Source: CBDIHP01 sp965279195 (GTDB lineage: Bacteria; Planctomycetota; Planctomycetia; Isosphaerales; Isosphaeraceae). From it: a stretch of DNA of 64,000 nucleotides. Where the stretch lies: NCBI GenBank assembly GCA_965279195.1, contig CBDIHP010000040.1, forward strand, positions 1 to 64,000. Direction: 5' to 3'. Of the stretch, positions 25,969-34,629 are shown one piece after another. How positions within the stretch are numbered: the stretch's first letter is position 1; the number at the start of each line of letters is the position of its first letter. The notes under the pieces are model-generated. The model searched no databases. It had not been told where the DNA came from and saw nothing but the letters and a program-made list of their open reading frames with translations. The translations under genes were made by a program, and so were the position numbers.

Positions 25969-26038
25969 TGTCAAAGGCCACTCGTTACTGGATCGGTTGT
26001 TGTAGCATGAGGCGAGCGGCCTCTCCGGGAACAAATCC

Positions 26039-26992
26039 ATGAGCGCGCGGGTCTTCGAGCGGGTGACGGTGATCGACACGCACACCGGCGGCGAGCCGAC
26101 GCGCGTGGTGGTCGCGGGGGGGCCGGAGCTGGGGCGGGGCTCGCTGGCCGAGCGACGGGCCCGGTTCCGCGACGAGTTCGACTCGTTCCGATCGGCCGTC
26201 GTGAACGAGCCGCGCGGGTCGGACGTGATGGTCGGCGCGATCCTCGTGCCGCCCGACGATCCGACGTGCGTCGCGGGCGTGATCTTCTTCAACAACGTCG
26301 GCTACCTCGGCATGTGCGGCCACGGCACCATCGGCGTGGCCGTCGCGCTGGCGTACCTCGGCCGCATCGCGCCCGGCGTGCACCGGCTGGAGACGCCCGT
26401 CGGGATCGTGACGATCCATCTCGAAGAGGCGAACCACGTCTCGATCGAGAACGTCGAGAGCTACCGCTCGGCGAAGGACGTGGCCGTCGACGTCCCCGGC
26501 CTTCGCGCCTACAAGGGGGACGTCGCATGGGGCGGCAACTGGTTCTTCCTCGTGAGCGACCACGGCGAGGAACTGACCCTGGCGAACGTCGACCGCCTGA
26601 CCGAGGTCACATGGAAGATCCGCCAGGCCCTCAACGCGTCGGGCATCACCGGCGACGACGGCGGCGAGATCGACCACGTCGAGCTCTTCGGGCCTCCGGG
26701 CGACCTGGACAATGACAGTCGGAGCTTCGTCCTCTGCCCCGGCAAGGCGTACGACCGCTCCCCCTGCGGCACGGGCACGAGCGCCAAGGTGGCCTGCCTC
26801 GTGGCCGACGGCAAGCTCGCCGAGGGGCAGGTCTGGAAGCAGGAGAGCATCATCGGGTCGAGTTTCGAGGCGTCGGCGAAAGTCGTCGACGGCAAGATCC
26901 GGCCGAGGATCCGGGGCTCGGCCTACGTCAACGCAGAGTCGGTCCTGATCCTCGACCCCGAGGATCCGTTCGCCATGGGGATTCGTGCATGA
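26039..26992 (+). CDS. 4-hydroxyproline 2-epimerase / proline racemase family
   Basis: A 317-residue protein. Both catalytic cysteines are present: C93 in MCGHGTIG and C243 in SPCGTGTSAK. Having Cys at both positions fits an epimerase or racemase rather than the dehydratase subgroup (which has Thr at the second). It opens with IDTHTGGEPTRVV as expected. It would convert trans-4-hydroxy-L-proline to the cis-D form. The stop overlaps the next start (ATGA), so it is coupled to the FAD enzyme that would oxidise the product. Confidence 0.92.
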   Translation: MSARVFERVTVIDTHTGGEPTRVVVAGGPELGRGSLAERRARFRDEFDSFRSAVVNEPRGSDVMVGAILVPPDDPTCVAGVIFFNNVGYLGMCGHGTIGVAVALAYLGRIAPGVHRLETPVGIVTIHLEEANHVSIENVESYRSAKDVAVDVPGLRAYKGDVAWGGNWFFLVSDHGEELTLANVDRLTEVTWKIRQALNASGITGDDGGEIDHVELFGPPGDLDNDSRSFVLCPGKAYDRSPCGTGTSAKVACLVADGKLAEGQVWKQESIIGSSFEASAKVVDGKIRPRIRGSAYVNAESVLILDPEDPFAMGIRA

Positions 26993-28239
26993 GCAAGCGG
27001 GTCGTGATCGTCGGCGGCGGGGTGATCGGGACCGCCTGCGCCTGGTATCTCAGGCGGTCGGGCTGGGACGTCGCGGTCATCGAGAAGGGCAAGGTCGGCG
27101 GCGGGAGTTCGTCGGGCAACTGCGGGCTCGTCTGCCCGAGCCACGTCCTGCCCCTGGCCGAGCCGGGCGCGATCGGCAACACGCTCCAGGCCCTCTTCAA
27201 GAGGAACTCTCCGTTCGTCATCCGGCCGAGGCTCGACCCCGCGCTCTGGTCGTGGCTCATCCAATTCGCCAGGCGTTGCAATCGCCGCGACATGATGAAG
27301 GCCGCCGTCGGGATTCAGGCCCTGCTGGAGACCTCGCTCAAACTCTACGAAGGGCTCGTTGAGCACGACGGCCTCGCCTGCGAGTGGGAACGCAGGGGCT
27401 TGCTATTTGCCTACAAGTCGCGCGAGGCCCTGCTCTCCTACCGCGAGACCAACGACCTGCTCCGCGACGACTTCCACTGCCCCGCGCACCTGCTCGAAGG
27501 CGACGCCCTGACCGACCTCGAACCCGCGGTGCGGCCTGGCCTCGCGGGCGGCTGGTACTATGACGACGATGCGCACCTGCGGCCGGACGTCCTGATGAAG
27601 TCGTGGCGTTCGAGGCTCGAAGCCGACGGCGTGGCCTTCCACGAGGATCAGTCCTTCAAGGCGTTCGCGGCCGATTCGAAGGGCCGCGCGTCGGCGGTCG
27701 TCACCGATCGCGGCGAGTTCTCCGCTGACACCTTCGTCGTGGCCACGGGGGCCCTGACGCCCCTGCTCAACGAGCACCTCGGCTGCGGGATCCCGATCCA
27801 GCCGGGCAAGGGCTACAGCCTGACGATGCCGCGCCCGGCGGTCTGCCCCAAGGTCCCGATCATCTTCCCCGAGACCCGGGTCGCGGTGACTCCGTTCCAG
27901 AGCGGCTACCGGCTCGGCTCGACGATGGAATTCTCGGGCTACGATGAATCGATCCGGGGCGAGCGACTGCAACTGCTCAGGGACGGGGCCCTGCCCTACC
28001 TGCAGGAACCCTTCTGCGAGCCGGTCGAGGACCGGTGGTACGGCTGGCGGCCGATGACGTACGACAGCCTGCCGATCATCGATCGCAGCCCGGCGCACGA
28101 GAATGTCTGGATCTCCGCCGGCCACAACATGCTCGGCCTGAGCATGGCCCCGGCGACCGGCCAGCTGGTTTCCGAACTGCTCGACGGCCGCCAGACGACG
28201 ATCGACCCCGAGCCCTACCGGGTGTCTCGATTCGTCTGA
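26989..28239 (+). CDS. FAD-dependent D-amino acid (D-hydroxyproline) dehydrogenase
   Basis: A 416-residue DAO-family protein. VVIVGGGVIGTACAWYLRR is the FAD-binding start, followed by a GGGSSSGNCG turn, a RPDVLMKSW segment, and WISAGHNMLGLSMAPATG near the end, typical of D-amino acid dehydrogenase small subunits and LhpB-like oxidases. Context makes cis-4-hydroxy-D-proline the likely substrate, delivering the pyrroline to the upstream deaminase. The electron acceptor is unknown. The dehydrogenase for 2-oxoglutarate semialdehyde is not adjacent. Confidence 0.88.
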   Translation: MSKRVVIVGGGVIGTACAWYLRRSGWDVAVIEKGKVGGGSSSGNCGLVCPSHVLPLAEPGAIGNTLQALFKRNSPFVIRPRLDPALWSWLIQFARRCNRRDMMKAAVGIQALLETSLKLYEGLVEHDGLACEWERRGLLFAYKSREALLSYRETNDLLRDDFHCPAHLLEGDALTDLEPAVRPGLAGGWYYDDDAHLRPDVLMKSWRSRLEADGVAFHEDQSFKAFAADSKGRASAVVTDRGEFSADTFVVATGALTPLLNEHLGCGIPIQPGKGYSLTMPRPAVCPKVPIIFPETRVAVTPFQSGYRLGSTMEFSGYDESIRGERLQLLRDGALPYLQEPFCEPVEDRWYGWRPMTYDSLPIIDRSPAHENVWISAGHNMLGLSMAPATGQLVSELLDGRQTTIDPEPYRVSRFV

Positions 28240-28349
28240 ATCCGTCGCCTTCTCGCGACTCGGCCGGAGCGGCACCTGCTTGCGCGCTTGACATCGTTCT
28301 GCCCTGCGCCCCATAGTCGGGTCCGTTGCGCACCTGGGAGGTGAGACGG

Positions 28350-30143
28350 ATGCGATTCGGCCCGCCGCGTAGATCGTGCGTCGTGATCATCGCCCTCGGG
28401 TGGCTCGTCGGCCTCGCGACGGGACGGGCCGAGGATCCGAAACGCCTGGCGATCGGCGCGACGGTCCCCGACCTCGAATTCAAGGACATCCGCTACCTGC
28501 CTCGCTCGCTCGACGACTTCGGTGGCAAGTCGGCCTTCGTCATCGTCGCCACCAACACGACGTGTCCCCTCGCCGCGCGTTCCTTGCCGAAGCTAGACCA
28601 ACTCGCTCGCAAGTACGAGGCACGCGGCGTCCAGTTCGTGTCGCTCAACGTCGGCCTCGACGACTCGATCATGGACATGGCCGAGCAGTCGATCGACCTC
28701 AAGATTGCCTCGGACATGCCCTTCGTGAAGGACGTCGACCTCGCGTGCGCCCGGACGCTGGGCCTCGACCGCACGCCCCAGGTGGTCGTGATCGACGCGA
28801 AGCGCCGCCTCCGCTACCGGGGCCGGATCGACGACCAGCACCGGCTCGGCGGCTCGCGGCCTGTTCCCTCGACGCAGGAACTCGTCGACGCCATCGAGGC
28901 TGTCCTCGGCGGTCGCGAACTCGTCGTGTCGGAGACGCCGGTCGACGGCTGCAAGATCACGATGCCCGCGAACCGACCGCCCGACCGGATCCCGACGTTC
29001 GCCGAGCACGTCGAGCCCCTGCTCCGCAAGCAATGCCAGGACTGCCACCACCCCGGCGGCGACTCGCCGTTCTCGCTGATGAGCGTCCGCGATGCCGAGG
29101 GGCAGGCCGAGATGATCGCCGAGGTCGTGCGCGATGGCCGGATGCCGCCGTGGTACGGCAGCGTCCATGACGGCGACATCGTCCGCTCGCGAAGCCTCAG
29201 CGACGCTGAGCGCGAGACGATCCTCGCCTGGGCGTCGAACGGCCGCCCGCGTGGCGACCTGAAGGCGATCCCGCCGCCGCGAGCGTTTCCGAAGAAGACG
29301 TGGACGATCGAGCCGCCGGACCTCGTCGTCCGGATGCCCTTCGATCATCAAGTCCCCGCGCAGGGGTTCGTGGACTACCGCTACGTCGTCCTGCCGCACA
29401 TCTTCTTCCAGGAGACGTGGGTCGATCAGATCGAGATCCTGCCGGACAATCCCCGCGTCGTGCACCACTGCAACATGGCCTACGTGACCGCCGGGTCGCA
29501 ATTCTCGAACCAGAACTTCATCACCGGGAAGGTCCCCGGCGGCGACCCGATGGTGCTCGACAAGGGCACGGCGTATCGCATCCCTGCGGGTTCGCTGCTG
29601 GCGCTCCAGATCCACTACACGACGACGGGCAAGCCCGAGCGGAACCGGATCTCCGTCGGATTCCGCTTCCCGCGCGAGGTGGTCAACAAGCGGCTGTATC
29701 ACTCGCAGGTGATGACCGGCCGGTTCGCGATCCCGCCCGGCGCCGCCGCGCACGAGGTGACCGCGCGACGGACGCTCCCCTTCGACGCGACGGGCGTCGG
29801 GCTGTTCTCGCACATGCACGTCCGGGGTCGCGACATGACGTTCCTGGCGAAGAAACCCGGCGGCGAGGCCGAGACGCTGTTGCGCATCCCCAACTACAAC
29901 TTCGAGTGGCAGCAGTCGTACCGCTGGACGCCCGCCACGAAACGCTTCGCGAAGGGCACGGCCTTCGAGGTCGTCGCGCACTTCGACAACTCGCCATTCA
30001 ACCCGTACAACCCCGACTCAAGTGCGACGGTCCGCGAGGGCGATCAGACATTCCAGGAGATGATGTATGGATTCTATTTTTACACGCGTGACGACGAGCA
30101 ATTGAACTTGAAGGTCGACCCGCGCGACGGCCGCGCCCGCTGA
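28350..30143 (+). CDS. Secreted redoxin / c-type haem / type II copper monooxygenase-like fusion
   Basis: A 597-residue protein. Signal peptide (to about residue 28), then a thioredoxin-like redoxin domain (30-180; TNTTCPLA has one active-site Cys, and the resolving Cys is missing). A short CQDCHH haem-c motif follows near residue 225. The C-terminal 300 residues resemble the copper-dependent peptidylglycine/dopamine monooxygenase core: RVVHHCNMAY (His pair), LQIHYTTTG, and FSHMHVRGRDM (His-x-His plus Met). The ATG at 28350 follows a good GGGAGGTGAG ribosome site; the TTG at 28326 is rejected. The substrate is unknown. Confidence 0.8.
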   Translation: MRFGPPRRSCVVIIALGWLVGLATGRAEDPKRLAIGATVPDLEFKDIRYLPRSLDDFGGKSAFVIVATNTTCPLAARSLPKLDQLARKYEARGVQFVSLNVGLDDSIMDMAEQSIDLKIASDMPFVKDVDLACARTLGLDRTPQVVVIDAKRRLRYRGRIDDQHRLGGSRPVPSTQELVDAIEAVLGGRELVVSETPVDGCKITMPANRPPDRIPTFAEHVEPLLRKQCQDCHHPGGDSPFSLMSVRDAEGQAEMIAEVVRDGRMPPWYGSVHDGDIVRSRSLSDAERETILAWASNGRPRGDLKAIPPPRAFPKKTWTIEPPDLVVRMPFDHQVPAQGFVDYRYVVLPHIFFQETWVDQIEILPDNPRVVHHCNMAYVTAGSQFSNQNFITGKVPGGDPMVLDKGTAYRIPAGSLLALQIHYTTTGKPERNRISVGFRFPREVVNKRLYHSQVMTGRFAIPPGAAAHEVTARRTLPFDATGVGLFSHMHVRGRDMTFLAKKPGGEAETLLRIPNYNFEWQQSYRWTPATKRFAKGTAFEVVAHFDNSPFNPYNPDSSATVREGDQTFQEMMYGFYFYTRDDEQLNLKVDPRDGRAR

Positions 30144-30211
30144 TGGGCCAGCGATTCATCCCGCGGATCGAGCCTCGCACCTTTTCAACCGCGTCTCCCG
30201 GAGAAACGCCG

Positions 30212-31312
30212 ATGCCGCAGGTCGACGCCTTTTCTCGGGACTACGTGGAGGCCCGTCGCCGCTTCGTTGAGGCGTCGCGGGAGCGAGGGGCGAGGCTGAC
30301 CAGCGTCGACTACGGCGGCATGGCGCCCGACGGCTCACCGCTCACCGTCGACATCGCCGAGCTGGGCGACCCGACCGCCGACCGACTGCTCGTGCTGTCG
30401 AGCGGCCTGCACGGCGTCGAGGGATTCGTCGGCTCGGCGATCCAGCTCGAATGGCTGCGATCGGGGCGCGACCTTCCCGCTGGTGTGCGCATCGCGCTCA
30501 TTCACGCGGTCAACGCCCACGGCTTCGCCTGGCTCCGACGGTTCGATGAGGAGAACATCGACCTCAATCGCAACTTCCTCCCCGAGGGCGAATCGTTCGA
30601 TGGGAGCCACGCGCTCTATCGCCTGCTCGACCCGATCCTGAACCCGCCGAGGCCGCCGCGACGATTCACGGCGTTCCCGCTCTACACGCTCTACTACTTC
30701 CTGAAGTACGGCCCGGGCGCGGTGCGGCAGGCCGTGGCGGAAGGGCAGTACGACTTCCCCAGGGGCCTGTTCTACGGCGGCAAGGAGCCCGCGAACGCCC
30801 ATCGATTGCTGGGCGAGTATCTGCCGAGGATCGTCGCCCGGGCGCAGCATGTGCTGCACCTCGACGTCCATTCGGGGCTCGGCTCGTGGGCGCATCTGGT
30901 GCTGCTCCCCTCGCTGCGATCGGGGGAGTCGCACGTCCTCGATGCGCTCGGCGATCTCGACGAATTCCTGGAGGATCGCTTCGCCGAGGATGAGGCGTAC
31001 GAGGTGCGCGGAGACCTCGGCGGCTGGTGCGCGGGCCGGTTCGAGGGCCGCGATTATCTCTATCTCTGCGCCGAATTCGGCACCTATCCGGGGCCGACGG
31101 TGCTCACCGCGCTGCGGGCCGAGAACCAGGCGCAGCACTTCGGCGCGGGCGAATCGCTCGCGCGATTCGTGAAGCGTCGGATCCTCGAAGTGTTCGTGCC
31201 CGAGGGCGAGCAGTGGCGTCGCGACGTGCTCGCGCAGGGCACTCGTGCGCTGGCGATCTCGCTGGAATCGCTGGCTTCGCTGAAGATGCTCGCGCCCTCG
31301 CGGATGCGCTGA
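30212..31312 (+). CDS. DUF2817 family zinc carboxypeptidase-like protein
   Basis: A 366-residue protein starting MPQVDAFSRD. Zinc-ligand pattern of the M14-like DUF2817 family: SSGLHGVEGFVGS (His..Glu), NAHGFAWLRRFDEENIDLNRNF, and LHLDVHSGLG (third His). EFGTYPG is in the region of the catalytic Glu. No signal peptide is seen, so it is probably cytoplasmic and cleaves peptides or amide-linked conjugates. The longer frame from 30143 starts at the stop of the previous gene and is less family-like. Confidence 0.82.
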   Translation: MPQVDAFSRDYVEARRRFVEASRERGARLTSVDYGGMAPDGSPLTVDIAELGDPTADRLLVLSSGLHGVEGFVGSAIQLEWLRSGRDLPAGVRIALIHAVNAHGFAWLRRFDEENIDLNRNFLPEGESFDGSHALYRLLDPILNPPRPPRRFTAFPLYTLYYFLKYGPGAVRQAVAEGQYDFPRGLFYGGKEPANAHRLLGEYLPRIVARAQHVLHLDVHSGLGSWAHLVLLPSLRSGESHVLDALGDLDEFLEDRFAEDEAYEVRGDLGGWCAGRFEGRDYLYLCAEFGTYPGPTVLTALRAENQAQHFGAGESLARFVKRRILEVFVPEGEQWRRDVLAQGTRALAISLESLASLKMLAPSRMR

Positions 31313-31937
31313 GCGGGACCGGCCCCGTCGAAAATCTCGAACTTTCCGGACAAATCCGCGCCGATTCGCGAATCGTCGCGCATGATTACGGTGTGCATCC
31401 CCGGAGAGTCGGCCCGGCTTCCCAGCATCGCACCCGCCCCCTCGCGGCGTGCGGCCAACGAGGCGGGGCCTGCGATCAGGGTGATGTTGCGAAATCGGCG
31501 AGAGAGTGTATCGTGTCCGCGATGGCACCTCTCGGAACGCCCCGATCACGCCAGTTCTCACTGGAATCGAGAGTCCGGAACCTTTGGATCTATCGATGCG
31601 GCGACGATGCCGGTCCTGCGATCGGCGCGACGCGGCGTCGGATGAGCCTGGTGACGGAGTCCGCGTTGGATCGAGGTCGACCGCGGCGGGCGGGTCGCGA
31701 TGCCGTCGGATGTCGCGCTTCGGGTGGCCCCGGGGTCTCGACGCATGCTCGGACGATGGTCCGGCGATGCGATGGACGTTAAAACCGGGACAATTTACCA
31801 ACACCTGTGCATGATGTTCGCGAATTGCCCTTCACCTCGCCTTGCCAACCAAACTATCATTTCCTAATATCTGTTACCGGGATCGTCGGTTCGATGAATC
31901 CCGACTCGATTCCCACTCATGTCGAGGGTTGGACGCA
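31313..31937. other. Intergenic region with promoter at its end
   Basis: 625 bp. Short ORFs in it have no protein-like features. The last ~75 bp are less GC-rich and carry the promoter of the next gene. Confidence 0.5.
31842..31870 (+). promoter_or_regulatory. Sigma-70-type promoter of the H1-like gene
   Basis: TTGCCA (5 of 6) at 31842-31847, exact 17-base spacing, and TAATAT (4 of 6) at 31865-31870, in a locally AT-rich stretch. This predicts a ~60-base leader before the ATG at 31938. Confidence 0.7.
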
Positions 31938-32354
31938 ATGGCGGTGAAGAAGACCGAGAAGAAGAAGGACGACGCGGCCAAGCCCGCGAAGGCCGCGGCG
32001 AAGGAAGCGACCCCGAAGGCCCCCAAGGCCAAGAAGGCCGCCCCCAAGGCCAAGAAGGAAGCGGCCGCCCCGCCCCCCCCCGCCCCGGTCGCGAAGGCGG
32101 AACCCAAGCCCGAGCCCAAGGCGGAGCCCAAGGCACCCAAGAAGGCCGCCGCCCCGGTCAAGCTCACCTCGAGCCAGACCGAGATCCTCAAGAAGATCAA
32201 CGACGCGGCCGAAGGCTACGTCGTCGAGAAGAAGATCGAGCAGCGCACCATCGACGCGCTCCTCGAGCGGAAGCTCATCAAGAAGGGCGGGAAGAAGGAC
32301 GGCAAGCCCGCCTTCCTGATCTCGAACGTCGGCAAGAAGCACATCGCTTCCTGA
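31938..32354 (+). CDS. Histone-H1-like Lys/Ala/Pro-rich protein with C-terminal folded domain
   Basis: A 138-residue protein. Residues 1-75 are almost wholly Lys, Ala, Pro and Glu in AAPKAKK-type repeats, like bacterial H1-type nucleoid proteins. Residues 77-138 form a compact domain (SSQTEILKKINDAAEGY, then TIDALLERKLIKKGGKK) with the helix pattern of a small winged helix. It is likely a DNA-bound or nucleoid-associated protein; this is inference from composition. It stands alone, with its own promoter and a strong terminator. Confidence 0.75.
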   Translation: MAVKKTEKKKDDAAKPAKAAAKEATPKAPKAKKAAPKAKKEAAAPPPPAPVAKAEPKPEPKAEPKAPKKAAAPVKLTSSQTEILKKINDAAEGYVVEKKIEQRTIDALLERKLIKKGGKKDGKPAFLISNVGKKHIAS

Positions 32355-32410
32355 GCGACGCGGCCTCGCCGCCCCCCGACACGACGGCCTCGACATTGCG
32401 AATCGAAAGA

Positions 32411-32438
32411 CCCGTCCGCTCCAACGGACGGGTTTTTT
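32411..32438 (+). terminator. Rho-independent terminator
   Basis: CCCGTCCG (32411-32418) pairs perfectly with CGGACGGG (32425-32432), with a 6-base loop, followed by six T. It lies 57 bp after the H1-like stop and is the clearest intrinsic terminator in the window. Confidence 0.93.
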
Positions 32439-32540
32439 CGTCGACATCGCGACGCCATGACGGCTTGAATTTCACGCCCTTGGCGCGGAAGATCATCGCC
32501 GAACACTCGCCACTCCCCTCGCCCACGCGAGCCGACGATC

Positions 32541-33656
32541 ATGCGCTTCCGAATGGGTTTCCTCCCGCTCTTCCTCCTGTCGTGCGCCTTCGCAAATCCC
32601 GGTGCAGACGCGCAGCTCGCGGGAAACATGGCGAATTCGAAGCATCTCATCGAGTTTGGCTGGGACGAACCTGACACCGCCTTCCTCCGCCGACACCTTG
32701 CGCAGGTCGAGTCGACGCCGTTCGACGGCTGCGTCTTCCACGTCGCCTCGCGCTCGAAGACAGGCCAGGTCGAGGACCTCCGCTGGCTCGCCTGGGGCAC
32801 GCGCGCCTTCTCGCGCGAGGAGGTCGCGCATGCGATCGAGGACCTCCGCACGCTCAAGCCATTGCGGCCCCGGCACGACTTCCTCCGCTTCAACACCACC
32901 CCCGGCACGCTCGACTGGTTCGACGACCACGCGGCCGTCCTCCAGAACGCCAGGCTCATCGCGGAGATCGCGAAGCAGGGAAATTGCCGGGGGATCCTGC
33001 TCGACACCGAGCAGTACGAGGGCAAGCTTTTCCGCTACGCCTCGCAGCGCGATGCGCGAACGAAGCCATTCGCGACCTACGCCGCCCAGGTGCGCAGGCG
33101 CGGCGCCGAGGTCATGCGCGCGTTCCAGCAGGGCTATCCCGGCGTGACCATCCTGCTCACGTTCGGACACTCCTACCCGTGGGACCTGATGCACCGACAG
33201 CCGCCGATGGCCCTCGAACAGACCGACTACGGCCTGCTCGCGGCGTTCGTCGACGGGCTCGTCGACGGCGCCGAGGGATCGACCCGGATCGTCGACGGCC
33301 ACGAGCGATCCTATGGATATAAGACTCGCGCGCAATTCGAGATGGCCCGCGAGGCGATGACCTCGGGCGTCATGCCGATCGTCGCCGACCCCGAGAAATA
33401 CCGACGCGTCGTCCGCCCCGGCTTCGGCCTCTGGCTCGACTACGACCGCGAGAAATACCCCTGGAACGTCGACGACCCGTCGAGGAACTACTTCTCGCCC
33501 GAGGCCTTCCGCGGCAGCCTCAAACTCGCCCTTGAACATGCCGACGAGATCGTCTGGGTCTACTCCGAGACCCCGCGCTGGTGGACCGAGCGCGGCGTCG
33601 CGGAGAAGCTGCCGAAGGTCTACGACGAGGCCATCCGGCGCGAGATCAGGCCTTGA
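32541..33656 (+). CDS. Secreted hypothetical protein, glycosidase-like
   Basis: A 371-residue protein. Signal peptide to about residue 25 (ending ADAQ). The mature part begins HLIEFGWDEPD and has CRGILLDTEQYEGK in the middle and FGLWLDYDREKYPWN late, the kind of acidic strand ends seen in TIM-barrel glycosidases. I cannot assign a family. It converges on the polysaccharide deacetylase gene, overlapping its 3' end by 11 bases. Confidence 0.6.
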   Translation: MRFRMGFLPLFLLSCAFANPGADAQLAGNMANSKHLIEFGWDEPDTAFLRRHLAQVESTPFDGCVFHVASRSKTGQVEDLRWLAWGTRAFSREEVAHAIEDLRTLKPLRPRHDFLRFNTTPGTLDWFDDHAAVLQNARLIAEIAKQGNCRGILLDTEQYEGKLFRYASQRDARTKPFATYAAQVRRRGAEVMRAFQQGYPGVTILLTFGHSYPWDLMHRQPPMALEQTDYGLLAAFVDGLVDGAEGSTRIVDGHERSYGYKTRAQFEMAREAMTSGVMPIVADPEKYRRVVRPGFGLWLDYDREKYPWNVDDPSRNYFSPEAFRGSLKLALEHADEIVWVYSETPRWWTERGVAEKLPKVYDEAIRREIRP

Positions 33657-34629
33657 CCGTCGCCGCGATCCGGTCGAGGGTGACGATCTCCGCGCGGCCG
33701 TTCGACTTTGCCACGAGGTCGCAGATCATGTCGATCGCCCGGAACTTCGGGTCGGTCACGTGCAGGCACGAGGGGTGCGAGAGGAAGTCGTAAACGGTCC
33801 GATTCTCGATCGCCCACATCACCCCGCGTCGGACGCCTTCGAGGAACCCTTCGAGCGGCCACTGCGCCGACCGCATCGTGGTCACGTCGCTCACCGGGCT
33901 CATCGGGATCTCGACCAGCCCCGACTCATAAATGAACGGTTGCGCCTGCGACTGCGCCTTCACGGTCGCGTCGAGCACGTCCTCGGTCGGCATCGCGCCG
34001 ACCTTCCCCGAAGGGTGCGCGGGGTACTTGCTGCTGACCCACGAGAAGCCCTGTCCCCGGATCAACGCCTGCACGTCGGCCCGATCGACGAGCCCGTCGG
34101 CGAATCCGCCCGGCGTTCGGAAGCCGTTGGGCGCGATGCCGAGGCGCGACTTCATCGCCAGGTTCGTGAGCCTGATGTTCTCCGAGATCACCTGCGCGGG
34201 CGTCTTGCCCTCGATCAACCAGGGGGCCCGCTGGAACCGGAACTGGAGCTGATCGGTCGTCTTCGCGCCGACGTTCACATGGTCGTAGGTGTGATTGCCG
34301 ATCGCGTGCCCCTCGCCCACCAGCTCCTTGAGCCAGTCGACATTCTCCTGCTCCAGCACGCGCCCGACGCAGAAGTAATGGATCCGTCCCCCCTTCGCCT
34401 TCACCCGCCGGCCGGCCTCGACCGAATAGGCTTTCGTCGGGCCGTCGAGGTTGCCCTTCTCGTAATCCCAGTGCATCTGGTCGCGCGTGGGATACTGCCG
34501 GCTCATCTCCAGGTCGAGCGTGATCGCGATCAGCGAGCGATCGAGCGGCTTCGCGACGACGGGGCGCGACGCGCCGAGCGCCAGAGCGGCGGAGGTGGCG
34601 AGGAACTGTCGGCGGTCGAGGTGCGTCAT
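33646..34629 (-). CDS. Tat-exported polysaccharide deacetylase family protein
   Basis: A 327-residue protein. Tat leader DRRQFLATSAALALG. The NodB-type core includes ITLDLEMS (metal Asp), HAIGNHTYDHVNV (the His-x3-His pair) and FRTPGGFADG. It would remove acetyl groups from exported or cell-surface glycans; the substrate is unknown. The start at 34629 overlaps the stop of the isochorismatase gene (ATGA), so the two are translated together. Confidence 0.88.
   Translation of the reverse strand: MTHLDRRQFLATSAALALGASRPVVAKPLDRSLIAITLDLEMSRQYPTRDQMHWDYEKGNLDGPTKAYSVEAGRRVKAKGGRIHYFCVGRVLEQENVDWLKELVGEGHAIGNHTYDHVNVGAKTTDQLQFRFQRAPWLIEGKTPAQVISENIRLTNLAMKSRLGIAPNGFRTPGGFADGLVDRADVQALIRGQGFSWVSSKYPAHPSGKVGAMPTEDVLDATVKAQSQAQPFIYESGLVEIPMSPVSDVTTMRSAQWPLEGFLEGVRRGVMWAIENRTVYDFLSHPSCLHVTDPKFRAIDMICDLVAKSNGRAEIVTLDRIAATVKA

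Noticed and set aside
31382..31814. Two short plus-strand ORFs in the gap before the H1-like gene
   Set aside because: Arg/Ser-rich, no ribosome site, no motif, and they end where the real promoter begins.
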